Below are positions 41,185 to 50,390 of a stretch of 64,000 nt of DNA, one piece after another. Under the pieces are notes generated by a model that worked only from the letters and a program-made list of their open reading frames with translations, was not told where the DNA came from and ran no database searches. A program made the position numbers and the translations under genes. Source of the DNA: MADRE3 sp963718195 (GTDB taxonomy: Bacteria; Desulfobacterota; Desulfobulbia; Desulfobulbales; Desulfocapsaceae); contig CAVQYQ010000003.1 in the NCBI GenBank assembly GCA_963718195.1, positions 310,001 to 374,000 of the forward strand, in the 5' to 3' direction. The number at the start of each line of letters is the position of its first letter. Positions within the stretch are counted from its first letter, which is position 1.

Positions 41185-42572
41185 TACTCTCTGTCAATGG
41201 GTATTGCAGCGGTACGACCATCTTGTTTTGGCAGCGTGATTGCAAGCTTTTTTATTTTCCTGAACAGCGTACTCTTATGCATTCCCAGCAGGGCAGCCGC
41301 GGCAGACCGGTTGTAATCTGATTGTTGAAGTGCCTTGAGAATTGTTAGCTGTTCCGCCTCCTGCAGTGAGGTGTGTTTGGCTTCGGAAATGTCAGGTGAG
41401 CACTCATGCATTGTCAGGTAATCAGGGAGATGATGACGTTTCAGCATGTCCCCGTTACACAGCACAAAACCGTGTTCGATAATGTTTTCCAATTCCCTGA
41501 TATTGCCGGGATAATCATGGGCCAGCAAAACTGCCATTGCATCGGGATCAATACCCGAGACCGAGCAGGCTTTGATATTATTCATCCTGGAGATAAATCG
41601 TTCGGTGAGAAGGGCGATATCTTCGCGGCGCTCCCGCAACGGGGGAAGGTGGAGCCTGATAACATTGACTCGATAGTAAAGATCTCGCCTGAACTGGGAT
41701 TGTTTGACCATCTCTTCGAGATTTCTGTTGGTGGCGGTGATAACGCGACAATTTGTCTTTATCCTCTGCGTACCGCCAAGAGGCTGAAACTCCCGCTCCT
41801 CAAGTACCCGGAGCAGGCGAATCTGGAACGCTGAACTGGTGTCGCCAATCTCGTCAAGAAAGATCGTCCCCTTGTCAGCAGCCTCGAATAATCCCTGTTT
41901 GTCTATTCTTGCATCGGTAAAAGCTCCCGCCTTGTAGCCGAATAATTCGGATTCAAGCAGACTGTCCGGGAGCGCGCCACAATTAATTCCTACAAATTGT
42001 TTTTCTTTTCGAAGTGATACATTGTGAATTGCCCGCGCAAGCAATTCTTTTCCGGTACCGGTTTCACCCTCAATAAGAACGGTGCTGTCACTTTCGGCCA
42101 CCTGTTCAAGAATGTTAAACAGATCCTGCATACGCTTGGAACGACTTATCATCTCCCCGAATTCAAAATTACCAATGATCTCACGTCGGAGCTCTTCCAC
42201 CAGGCTATGGTCCCGAAACGTTTCAACCCCACCGAGTATTTCGTTCTTTTCATTTTTCAGCAGCGAGGTTGAAACCTGGATCGGAATCATCTGTCTCTCA
42301 CTGTTGATGATATAGGTGGAACTGCTGACGAACGATTTCCCTTCAGCCATGGTCCGTTTCAGGGCACAGTTTTTTTCGCACATATTCGAGCGGAACACAT
42401 CCCAGCAGTATCGGCCGATTGCTTCACTCCGGGGGACGCCGGTGATTTTTTCAGCGGCCCGGTTAAATGACATTATCCGCCAATTGTGATCGACGGTGAA
42501 AACGCCATCGGAGATAGACTCAAGTATCGTTTCGGTCACTGTTTCCGCTAAAGAATGGTTTTTATCGTTCAT
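41184..42572 (-). CDS. Sigma-54-dependent transcriptional activator with PAS domain
   Basis: Activates sigma-54 RNA polymerase. About 462 residues from the ATG at 42572; an upstream in-frame start at 42590 is also possible. A PAS domain (about residues 15-120, including ESISDGVFTVDHNWRIMSFNRAAEKITG) is followed by the AAA+ domain with Walker A GETGTGKE. The sigma-54 contact loop reads GAFTDA, not the usual GAFTGA. LDEIGD is Walker B. A Fis-type helix-turn-helix occupies the C-terminus (DYNRSAAAALLGMHKSTLFRKI). A Cys-containing segment, FRSNMCEKNC, in the PAS region could sense redox or metal. It is the equivalent of DVU2106 in Desulfovibrio. Confidence 0.93.
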   Translation of the reverse strand: MNDKNHSLAETVTETILESISDGVFTVDHNWRIMSFNRAAEKITGVPRSEAIGRYCWDVFRSNMCEKNCALKRTMAEGKSFVSSSTYIINSERQMIPIQVSTSLLKNEKNEILGGVETFRDHSLVEELRREIIGNFEFGEMISRSKRMQDLFNILEQVAESDSTVLIEGETGTGKELLARAIHNVSLRKEKQFVGINCGALPDSLLESELFGYKAGAFTDARIDKQGLFEAADKGTIFLDEIGDTSSAFQIRLLRVLEEREFQPLGGTQRIKTNCRVITATNRNLEEMVKQSQFRRDLYYRVNVIRLHLPPLRERREDIALLTERFISRMNNIKACSVSGIDPDAMAVLLAHDYPGNIRELENIIEHGFVLCNGDMLKRHHLPDYLTMHECSPDISEAKHTSLQEAEQLTILKALQQSDYNRSAAAALLGMHKSTLFRKIKKLAITLPKQDGRTAAIPIDRE

Positions 42573-42654
42573 ATGCACATTATAAACCATTTACTGTGGA
42601 TTGCACCCGTTAAGTTGAACATATTTGTGCTTCAGGGGAATGAACGGGACCGAT

Positions 42655-43692
42655 TTATTCTTTTTTCAACCGGGTATTGGTTTTCAGGAAAAGAGGCAGG
42701 ATCAAAATCAGAAAAAAGATACGGAAGAGGTGGTGGACTGCGACATAGGCCGGGTCATAGTGCAGCGATATCGCCATCGCCGCCATCGCTTCAACGCCAC
42801 CGGGGGCAAAGGCAACAAATACCTGACCAAAGGGGAGCGAAAGCAGTCTTGAAACAGCTCCAGCAAAGAGGGCAGCTATAAAGACGGAAAGAAACAGAGC
42901 GGCAATTGATTTCCAGAAGAGATTTCTGAGATCGGCCAGGGGGATCGTCGAAAATCTTGCCCCGACAAGCGATCCGGTAATGGTAAAACCGATAAAAATG
43001 ATCTCGTCTGCAGGGCGGCCAACAGCAAGACCTGAAAGGTGCGCTGCACCACTGACACAGACACCGGCCAGAAAAAAGGCGGCGGGGATTCTGAACCTGA
43101 TAAATAATCTGCCCACGATAAGGGAGCTGACAAAGATAATGCTGAAGGCGATTATTCCCATCGGTTCCGCTCCAGCAACTGGAGAAACTTCCGGATGTAA
43201 TCCCAGGTGGGTGAGAATGAAAGGAATGGTGGTAATTACCGCAACGAGTCTGATTGTCTGGATAACGGCAATTGATCGGAGATCACCTCTTCCATCGACA
43301 GCAAGAGAGAGAACGTAGGCGAGTGCCCCGGGAGAGGTCGCCAGCACGGCGGTATCACGGCTCTCATGAAAGTATTTCACCAAAACCTTGCCGCAGAAAT
43401 AGATGATGGCAATCACCCCGGCTCCAAGAAAAAGAAGACTGACCGGCCACTTTGCCGAGTCGGCGAGGGTCTGAAGGGTTATGCTGCTGCCAAGAGAGCA
43501 GCCAATGACAATAAAGGCAATGTCCTTACAGAAAGAGGGTATGTCCCGGGTGAGACGAAAGAGTGACGCGCAGGAAACAGTGAGGGTCGCCCCGATAAGT
43601 GCCGGGGCCGGAAGTCCTGCATATTGAGCCGTCATAGCCCCGGCAAACCCGATTGCAAGGGTTGCGAACATATTTTTCCACCGTATAGTCAC
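42655..43692 (-). CDS. AbrB-family (AbrB-duplication) membrane protein
   Basis: A 345-residue integral membrane protein of the AbrB family (COG3180), named after an E. coli aidB regulator but now seen as a likely transporter. About 10 hydrophobic segments arranged as two similar halves: GAMTAQYAGLPAPALIGATL in the first and FLAGVCVSGAAHLSGLAVG, ITGSLVGARFSTIPL in the second, with the SPGALAY and APGGVEAM motifs in corresponding positions. A GTG start follows CAGGAG. The substrate is unknown. Position next to the ORP activator appears incidental. Confidence 0.85.
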   Translation of the reverse strand: MTIRWKNMFATLAIGFAGAMTAQYAGLPAPALIGATLTVSCASLFRLTRDIPSFCKDIAFIVIGCSLGSSITLQTLADSAKWPVSLLFLGAGVIAIIYFCGKVLVKYFHESRDTAVLATSPGALAYVLSLAVDGRGDLRSIAVIQTIRLVAVITTIPFILTHLGLHPEVSPVAGAEPMGIIAFSIIFVSSLIVGRLFIRFRIPAAFFLAGVCVSGAAHLSGLAVGRPADEIIFIGFTITGSLVGARFSTIPLADLRNLFWKSIAALFLSVFIAALFAGAVSRLLSLPFGQVFVAFAPGGVEAMAAMAISLHYDPAYVAVHHLFRIFFLILILPLFLKTNTRLKKE

Positions 43693-43799
43693 AAGCGCTC
43701 CTGAAATCCGGTGCTACCGTTCATAATCCTGGTTTAATCAATTTCAATTCCGCCAGGTGATATCGTGTCTGGTCGAGAAATCCATAAAAATACGGATTT

Positions 43800-44906
43800 T
43801 CAACAAATTATTATCAGCTCTCGCGGATAATCACTCAAGGACTCGGTTCCTGTTGCAGTGATCACCACATCATCTTCGATCCGAACCCCATTTTTGCCAT
43901 CGAGATAGATGCCGGGCTCCACGGTATAGGTCATTCCTTCTTCTAAAATCTGTTCGTTATCTCCACGGATATAGGGATCCTCATGGCACTCCATGCCAAG
44001 ACCGTGACCGGTGCGGTGCGAAAATGCGTCACCGTAACCGGCAGACTCGATAACATCGCGCGCCGCGCTATCAACATTTTTACAGGAAACGCCAACTCTG
44101 CCGGCTTCCCGGCCAGCCCGGTTGGCCTGCTGCACGATAGCGTGTATATCCTGATCTTGCTGATCGACCTCGCCGATACCAAAGGTGCGTGTCAAATCAG
44201 AAACATAGCCGCGACAACTCGCGCCCCAATCGATGATCAGCAGGTCGCCTGCGGCGAGTTTACGATCAGATGGTTTTGCATGCGGGTTTGCCCCATTTGG
44301 GCCCGTGGAGACAATCGGAGAAAACGGTAAGGTCGGTTCCGATCCCTGTTTGAGCAGCTGGACAACCAGTTCATTGGCCAGCTCTTTTTCACTCATACCG
44401 ATCCTTGCCAGGGGAAGGGTACTTTTCAGGGCCTCCTGGGCGATTACCACAGCCTCTTTTATGGCCTCTAATTCCAGAGCGTCTTTGACTGATCTCAAGG
44501 ACGAAATTAGCTCTGATGCATCCGTAAACGTGCTGCTCTCATCGGCTGCGCAAATATAGTTATATTCCAATAACCTGAGTTGTCTGGGCTCAATTCCTAT
44601 CTTTTTTCCTGATAGCTGCAGCTTCGCAAGTCCCTGTTTGAATAGTGCTCCCCAGGTATCAGGGTTTTCCGGGTAACTGTATGAATCGAGCTGGTAACGG
44701 GCCTGTTGAAGTTTTTTCTGCTCGAGTTCAGGGAGGATGAGAACCGGCTGTTTTCCTGGCGCAACCAGGAGGACAACCGGCCGTTCCATCAGGTGAAAAT
44801 GAAGGCCTGTCAGATAGGTAAGGCTTGGCCCGGCGTTGAGGGCAACAGCATCGATTTCCAGATGCTCCATGGAAAGACAGAACCGTTGCAAACGTTCGAT
44901 ATACAT
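43800..44906 (-). CDS. M24-family metallopeptidase (Xaa-Pro aminopeptidase/dipeptidase)
   Basis: A cytoplasmic creatinase-fold peptidase, 368 residues, cleaving peptides with proline after the N-terminal residue. The N-terminal creatinase-like domain covers about 1-130. The catalytic pita-bread domain supplies the two metal ligands in IIDWGASCRGYVSDLTRTF (two Asp), HRTGHGLGMECHEDPY (His), and VEPGIYLDGKNGVRIEDDVVI (two Glu). GGAG precedes the ATG. It stands alone between the AbrB-like gene and a divergent permease gene. Confidence 0.94.
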   Translation of the reverse strand: MYIERLQRFCLSMEHLEIDAVALNAGPSLTYLTGLHFHLMERPVVLLVAPGKQPVLILPELEQKKLQQARYQLDSYSYPENPDTWGALFKQGLAKLQLSGKKIGIEPRQLRLLEYNYICAADESSTFTDASELISSLRSVKDALELEAIKEAVVIAQEALKSTLPLARIGMSEKELANELVVQLLKQGSEPTLPFSPIVSTGPNGANPHAKPSDRKLAAGDLLIIDWGASCRGYVSDLTRTFGIGEVDQQDQDIHAIVQQANRAGREAGRVGVSCKNVDSAARDVIESAGYGDAFSHRTGHGLGMECHEDPYIRGDNEQILEEGMTYTVEPGIYLDGKNGVRIEDDVVITATGTESLSDYPRELIIIC

Positions 44907-45132
44907 GATCTGCTCCGATATAGATTTGATCGCATGCTCTACTGAACCGGCTACGTGCGTTAATCTGGTTCAATGAGGCCTGGAGCACTTTAGCACACCC
45001 TGAAAAATAGAGCCGTATGATTTTCAGTCTGGCAAACCATTACAACTCCCATTGACTTTGAATCTATTCCGAGATAAGAAATATAAGCAAATTGTTAAAT
45101 AACAGGAAGGTAAACCTTATGGGGGCGGATGC

Positions 45133-46980
45133 GTGGAAGCGAATGTGATTACCCAGGAAATGATTATCGTTTTCATTTTACTTGGCGTAGCGATCATATT
45201 GTTTGTTTTTGATCTGCTCAGGGTTGATCTCGTTGGATTATTGATGATGGTGCTGTTACCGTTGACCGGCGTAATCTCTCCTGAAGAAGCCCTGGCTGGT
45301 CTCAGTTCCAATGCGGTTGTGTCCATCATTGCGGTGATGATCCTCGGGGCCGGTCTAAATAAAACCGGGGTAATGAACGAGGTTGCGGCGCAGATCATCA
45401 GGATTGCCGGAAGAAGTGAAAGGCGGATAATGGCGCTTGTTTCAGCAACGGTAGCTTTTATCTCAAGTTTTATGCAGAATATCGGCGCCGCTGCCTTATT
45501 TTTGCCGGCCACCATGAGGATTAGCCGCCAGCTCAATCTGTCAGCAAGCAGAATCCTTATGCCCATGGGGTTTTGTGCAATTACCGGCGGTTGTCTGACG
45601 CTGGTTGGTTCATCACCGCTGATCATGCTGAATGATCTCATGGAAGGATGGTGGCTCAACAACGCTGAGGCTGTCAGTAACCTGCCGTTTAAACCGCTTG
45701 GTCTTCTCTCAGTAACCCCTATCGGTATCGCTCTGCTGGCAGGTGTTCTCTTTTATTTCGCCATTCTTGGCAAAAAATTGCTGCCTGAGGACGTTTGCCT
45801 TTTAGATGAAGACTGCATGGATAAGAGGCTCCAGGAGATCTACGGATCCGAGATAGGGCAGGGATATGAATTGATCATACCGGGGAAATTTCCTGCCCGG
45901 ACCCTTGCAGATCTGGAGATAAGACCAAAGTATCACGTTACGGTCGTCGGCGTTTCCAAAGGTGGGAGTCACTCCAAGAACCTGGCGCCAATGAAAGATG
46001 AGGTGATCGACGCCGGCGACACTATCTGGGTGATCGGTTCTGAGCAGAAAGTTGATAGCATGGCGAGTGAACTCGGCTGGCTTATCAAGGCGGAACCGGA
46101 ACTATTTGCCAGTGAAAACTCGCTTGAAGAGTCAGGTATTATTGAAGGAGTTGTTATACCGCATTCAAATCTGACCGGTCATAGTATGGAGGAACTTCAG
46201 TTTCGCTCCTTGTATATGGTAAACCCTCTGGCGATTGTCCGCGGCGATGAAATTATCATGGATAATATCAATGTCACCACGCTTGTTCAAGGCGATACCC
46301 TGCTGCTCCAGGGGAAGTGGCAACAGTTCAGGCTGTTGGAAGAAAAAATGGATATCGCCTTTATAGAGGAAATCCAGGGGGAAGAATTAAAGCCTGAACG
46401 TACCAAATGTGCACTCTTCTTTTTATTCATGTCTCTTGCACTGGCTCTGGGGTTTGAGGTGAAACTCTCTATTGCCCTGCTCGCGGGTGCACTCGGAATC
46501 ATTGTTACCAAAATTATTCCAGCAGACCGAGCGTATGAAGCGGTTGACTGGCGTACGGTGTTTCTCCTTTCCGGTTTGATTCCCCTGGGTACGGCCTTTG
46601 AGAACACCGGAGCAGCTGCTTTTATTGCTCAATCGGTGCTTGGGGCGATGGGGACCTTGACTCCGATGATTCTGCTGCTGGTCGTTTCAGTATTAACGGC
46701 GTTTTTCTCGCTGGTTGCGTCAAATGTCGGGGCTGCAGTTCTGATGGTTCCACTGGCCATGAATATGGCTGTCCATGTTGGCAGTGATCCCGTTATTGCC
46801 GCCCTGGTTGTTGCTGTTTCTGCATCGAACACCTTTATTCTGCCGACCCACCAGGTGAACGCGCTGATTATGAGGCCGGGAGGATATCGATCATTTGACT
46901 ATATGAGAGTCGGTGTTGGCGTCAGTATTCTCTATACCATAATTCTTCTTGCCAGTCTGAAAGTGTTCTATGGGGTTTAG
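45133..46980 (+). CDS. SLC13/CitT-type anion permease with TrkA-C domains
   Basis: A 615-residue membrane carrier of the DASS/arsenite-permease-like superfamily. N-terminal hydrophobic segments about residues 8-200 include FISSFMQNIGAAALFLPA and CAITGGCLTLVGSSPLIM. Two cytoplasmic TrkA-C (RCK-C) domains (about 245-325 and 335-410) sit in the middle. The second membrane half (about 430-615) has the ETGA-like segment FENTGAAAFIA, then VASNVGAAVLMVPLA and SASNTFILPTHQVNALIM. Such proteins are often sodium/sulfate or dicarboxylate symporters; the substrate is not determined. The GTG start follows GGGGGCGG. The sensor kinase gene lies 147 bp downstream. Confidence 0.9.
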   Translation: MEANVITQEMIIVFILLGVAIILFVFDLLRVDLVGLLMMVLLPLTGVISPEEALAGLSSNAVVSIIAVMILGAGLNKTGVMNEVAAQIIRIAGRSERRIMALVSATVAFISSFMQNIGAAALFLPATMRISRQLNLSASRILMPMGFCAITGGCLTLVGSSPLIMLNDLMEGWWLNNAEAVSNLPFKPLGLLSVTPIGIALLAGVLFYFAILGKKLLPEDVCLLDEDCMDKRLQEIYGSEIGQGYELIIPGKFPARTLADLEIRPKYHVTVVGVSKGGSHSKNLAPMKDEVIDAGDTIWVIGSEQKVDSMASELGWLIKAEPELFASENSLEESGIIEGVVIPHSNLTGHSMEELQFRSLYMVNPLAIVRGDEIIMDNINVTTLVQGDTLLLQGKWQQFRLLEEKMDIAFIEEIQGEELKPERTKCALFFLFMSLALALGFEVKLSIALLAGALGIIVTKIIPADRAYEAVDWRTVFLLSGLIPLGTAFENTGAAAFIAQSVLGAMGTLTPMILLLVVSVLTAFFSLVASNVGAAVLMVPLAMNMAVHVGSDPVIAALVVAVSASNTFILPTHQVNALIMRPGGYRSFDYMRVGVGVSILYTIILLASLKVFYGV

Positions 46981-47127
46981 TACAAGGCCATCACCAGATT
47001 GTATCTCCGAAAGGGAGTGATGCTGTGATCCGGATTGATGACCGGAGCATGGAGTCGCCACCATATCATCTCGGGCCGATAGTTCGGGTCATATCTCGAG
47101 AATCCTAAAGGTATTACCATCGTATTC

Positions 47128-49704
47128 ATGATTGATAAACTATCTACACGGTTGGGGATAAAACTTTTCATCCTGCTCACCGCTGTCATAACGCTTTCTA
47201 TCGCACCACTTGCCTATACTTCATTGAAGGCGATTAACCGCTATGGCAATGATGTCTCTGCCGTTAACGAGCAGCAGATTCGTTCACAGGCATTTTCTTA
47301 CCTGAAAAAGGTTGCCAGAGAACGAGCAAATCGGTATCAGGTATTCTTTGACCGGATCAGGGCCTCAGCCGGAATGCTCGGAGCTCAGGCAGCAGCGATC
47401 TATTCTGGTAGCAACTTTTTCGCAACCAATCCCCTTTACCGATATAGCTATACTCTTCAGCCGCGGACCGGATTCTGGGCGAACAGTATCAACGATCCGG
47501 TGATTTCGATTTACTGGGGTTCTCCAGAGCTGTCCACAGGGATAAAGGGTGAGCTTGATGCCCTTACCCACCTGACGCCGCTTTTAGAAAGGGTACTTGA
47601 TGAAAACCCTGAAGTACTTGCCAGTCATGTCATTACCCTGTCAGGGATCGGTCAATATTGTAGCAATAGCAAAAGGAATAAAGAGATGGCCCTCAACCTG
47701 CCTCCTCTTTCTGTGGTTGACCTGCGTGATGGAGAACCGGTAACAATTTTTACCCAGTCTGCAGACGTTTTTGCTGGAGTCAGGTGGACAAATGTCTATA
47801 AGGATGATGCCAGCGAAGGCCTTGCATTGACCGCATCCGCGCCGATATATGATAAAAGCGGCCAGTTTCGAGGTATCACAGGAATTGATGTCCCGCTCAA
47901 TACGGTCATAGAGGATATACTCAATATCGATGATATAGATCCCGTGAGTACCGTTCTCTTTGCGTTTCTCACTGATAACGACGGCAGGTTGATTGCCTTT
48001 CCTGAACCCCACTACGACCGCTTTGGTCTCCACTTCGATCCAGAACAGTACACTGATTCATCCGACAGCCTTGAGTTACGGCTTAAGGATTCTGAAATAA
48101 GTGAGGTCAGACAGTTTGGTGCAATGATAACCAGTGGCCAGGAGACCTTCTCGAAGCTTGATTTGGGTGATGAATCGCTGTATGTCGCAACCAGCAGATT
48201 GCCGGATCTGGACTGGGTGTTAGGTCTTGTTGTCCGGCAGAGTGATATGTTTGCTTCAGTTGATAAGAGCCGTGCCACCTTGAAAAAAACGATCAGGTCC
48301 ATGGAGATCAACGGGCTGCTTCTCTCATTTATTACAATTTTGTCAGCGCTGGTAATCGTTTTTTTGTCAGTTAAACATCTTGTGATGCCGCTTAGGACGC
48401 TTGCCGCTGCTACCAAAAGAGTTGCAGGAGGGGACCTGTCGGTGCGCTGCCCGGTGACAACCCGTGACGAGACCGGTGTGCTTGCTGAATCTTTCAATTC
48501 GATGGTTAAACAATTACAGCTGGCACAAGAACGCCAGCGGCGATATGCCGATTCTCTTGAGGTGGAAGTCGAGCAGAGTAACCGTGAACTTGTCGAGAAG
48601 AAGAATGAACTCGAGATGACCATTGCCCTGCTCAACAAGGAGGTAGAGCGACGGCAGATTATTTCCGAGGCTCTGCGGAACAGTCAGCAGCAATACTATG
48701 AAACCCTTGAGGCAAATAAAGCCGGAATTTATATTATATCAGATGGGTTTTTCAGTTATGTCAATCAGTCATTGGCTGACTTGATGCACACCAGCCCAGC
48801 AGAACTGATCGGTTTGAACCCGCTGGATTTTATTTCTGAAGAGGATAGAGCGCTGGTGGCGGCAAACATGGAGAGACGATTTCAGGGTGACGATATTGCT
48901 CCATACCGAGTTAAATGTATGGCCATTGACGGAACAACTTTTTATGGAGAAGTCTGGGCGAAAGTCACCACCTGGGAAAACCGAGAGGCAATGGTCGGTA
49001 CCATAACCGATGTCAGTAATATCAGGAAGAATGAGGAGAAAATACGGGTACAGGAGATCCAGCTTCGCAAATCACTTGAAGAAAAAGAGATTCTGCTAAA
49101 AGAGATTTATCACCGGACGAAAAACAATATGCTGGTCATCATTTCCATGCTCGAGCTGCAGATACTCGATATCGACGATGATCGGGTGAAATCCATATTC
49201 AAGGATACAGAACACAGAATTCGGGCAATGGCTCTGGTCCATGAAAAGCTCTATCAATCCCAGGATCTTTCAGAGATTGATCTGGGATCCTATCTGAAAG
49301 ACGTTGTCCATTCCCTGGTTGGTAATATGGTTCTTGCCGGAAAAATCAGCTTAAACGTAGAGATAGAAACCACCCCGATTAATATTGATTATGCGGTACC
49401 GCTTGGTTTAGTTATTAATGAAATCGTGACCAACTCGCTAAAACATGCGTTTCCGGACAACAGGGCAGGGACGCTTTCGCTGCAGCTGACCAGAGGTGAA
49501 GACAGTAAAATCAGGCTGGAAATCAGCGATGACGGGGTTGGGTTGCCTGAAAATATTGATATTCATAAGAGCAGCTCATTTGGGATACAGCTGGTAGAAA
49601 GCTTGATTACCACGCAGCTTGGAGGTGAAATCTCAGTTGAACGGAGTGGTGGTACACTCTATTTGATTGTCTTCAAAGAGCCGGTGAGAAGATCACGGAT
49701 ATGA
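47128..49704 (+). CDS. Membrane sensor histidine kinase (dCache-HAMP-PAS-HisKA_2)
   Basis: An 858-residue sensor. A first membrane helix (about 12-33) and a second near 395-415 flank a long periplasmic dCache-type region with EGLALTASAPIYDKSGQFRGITGIDVP. A HAMP domain follows (VMPLRTLAAATKRVAGGDLSV), then a coiled-coil and a PAS domain (about 520-635). The kinase core is the HisKA_2 type, with phospho-acceptor His662 in EIYHRTKNNM, and the HATPase N box NEIVTNSLKHAFP, with G box DDGVGLP. It overlaps the receiver gene by 4 bp. The signal may relate to the substrate of the adjacent permease. Confidence 0.93.
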   Translation: MIDKLSTRLGIKLFILLTAVITLSIAPLAYTSLKAINRYGNDVSAVNEQQIRSQAFSYLKKVARERANRYQVFFDRIRASAGMLGAQAAAIYSGSNFFATNPLYRYSYTLQPRTGFWANSINDPVISIYWGSPELSTGIKGELDALTHLTPLLERVLDENPEVLASHVITLSGIGQYCSNSKRNKEMALNLPPLSVVDLRDGEPVTIFTQSADVFAGVRWTNVYKDDASEGLALTASAPIYDKSGQFRGITGIDVPLNTVIEDILNIDDIDPVSTVLFAFLTDNDGRLIAFPEPHYDRFGLHFDPEQYTDSSDSLELRLKDSEISEVRQFGAMITSGQETFSKLDLGDESLYVATSRLPDLDWVLGLVVRQSDMFASVDKSRATLKKTIRSMEINGLLLSFITILSALVIVFLSVKHLVMPLRTLAAATKRVAGGDLSVRCPVTTRDETGVLAESFNSMVKQLQLAQERQRRYADSLEVEVEQSNRELVEKKNELEMTIALLNKEVERRQIISEALRNSQQQYYETLEANKAGIYIISDGFFSYVNQSLADLMHTSPAELIGLNPLDFISEEDRALVAANMERRFQGDDIAPYRVKCMAIDGTTFYGEVWAKVTTWENREAMVGTITDVSNIRKNEEKIRVQEIQLRKSLEEKEILLKEIYHRTKNNMLVIISMLELQILDIDDDRVKSIFKDTEHRIRAMALVHEKLYQSQDLSEIDLGSYLKDVVHSLVGNMVLAGKISLNVEIETTPINIDYAVPLGLVINEIVTNSLKHAFPDNRAGTLSLQLTRGEDSKIRLEISDDGVGLPENIDIHKSSSFGIQLVESLITTQLGGEISVERSGGTLYLIVFKEPVRRSRI

Positions 49705-50072
49705 GTGAAGAGAAAATTAAAGTGATGGTGGTTGAGGACGAGGTCCTGATCGGTTTGATGCTCGTCAAGAAGCTGCGGGCTTATGGTTATGATGTTTGTG
49801 AGGTAATCACAACCGGGGAGAAATCTGTTGAGATCGCAGCAGAAATCAACCCATCTGTGGTCCTGATGGATGTAACACTGGCAGGGCGAATGAATGGTCT
49901 TGAGGCAGCTAAAGAGATAAAAAAGAGATACAATATCCCGATTATTATTTTTACCGGGTACAGTGATAAATCATTCCATGATCAGGCTCACCAGATTGAT
50001 CCAGTCGCGATCCTGGCGAAAATGGATCCCATGTCCGATATTATCGCAGCAATAGAAAAAGCAGTTGCCTGA
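49701..50072 (+). CDS. Stand-alone response regulator receiver
   Basis: A 123-residue single receiver domain: acidic pair in VVEDEVLIG, phospho-acceptor D57 in VVLMDVTLAG, Thr in IIIFTGYSD and Lys107 in ILAKMDP. All switch residues are intact. The 4-bp overlap with the kinase gene makes it the obvious partner. No output domain is present, so it must act through protein contact. It resembles the receivers paired with HisKA_2/HWE kinases in other Proteobacteria. Confidence 0.94.
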   Translation: MSEEKIKVMVVEDEVLIGLMLVKKLRAYGYDVCEVITTGEKSVEIAAEINPSVVLMDVTLAGRMNGLEAAKEIKKRYNIPIIIFTGYSDKSFHDQAHQIDPVAILAKMDPMSDIIAAIEKAVA

Positions 50073-50390
50073 TGAGCTGCTCAGGTACGACCTCTGGCCT
50101 TTGTACCCTGCTCCTGTCAGCAGCCGGTGACGCCTGCCCATGCCAGAGGTTCGGGCGGGATAGTGCATTGTGAAGAAATGGTTATAGTAAGAAAAACGGT
50201 TCTGCTCTAGAAAAAGGTTGCAAGCTGCGGACAATCCTGAGATGCTATGGAGCCAGAAATAGAGGAAAGCGATATAAAAAAACTCCGAGCCAAAAAACCT
50301 ACGTTCAGACGCCATAATCTGGATATGGTTTGAGGCCGATAGGGTTGGGCAGGAAACTGCCCCGCCTTCCGAACTTGAAAAGGAGTAAAC
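50073..50390. other. 318-bp non-coding leader upstream of moaA
   Basis: A structured region after the receiver gene (8-bp arms CCTCTGGC at 50091-50098 and GCCAGAGG at 50142-50149, loop 43 bases) could end the preceding transcript, though no U tract follows. The 3' third holds the Moco riboswitch. I found no clear promoter between them. Confidence 0.55.
50281..50374 (+). ncRNA. Molybdenum cofactor (Moco) riboswitch
   Basis: The leader RNA of moaA carries the sequence blocks I associate with the Moco RNA motif: CTCCGAGCC near the 5' end, CCTACGTTCAG, GCCATAATCTGGATATGG, GAGGCCGATAGGGTTGGG, then a GNRA-capped stem (GGGCAG/GAAA/CTGCCC at 50347-50362) and CGCCTTCCGAAC at the 3' end. It ends 16 bp before the ATG and close to the ribosome site AAAAGGAG, suitable for translational control of molybdopterin synthesis. 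Confidence 0.85.
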
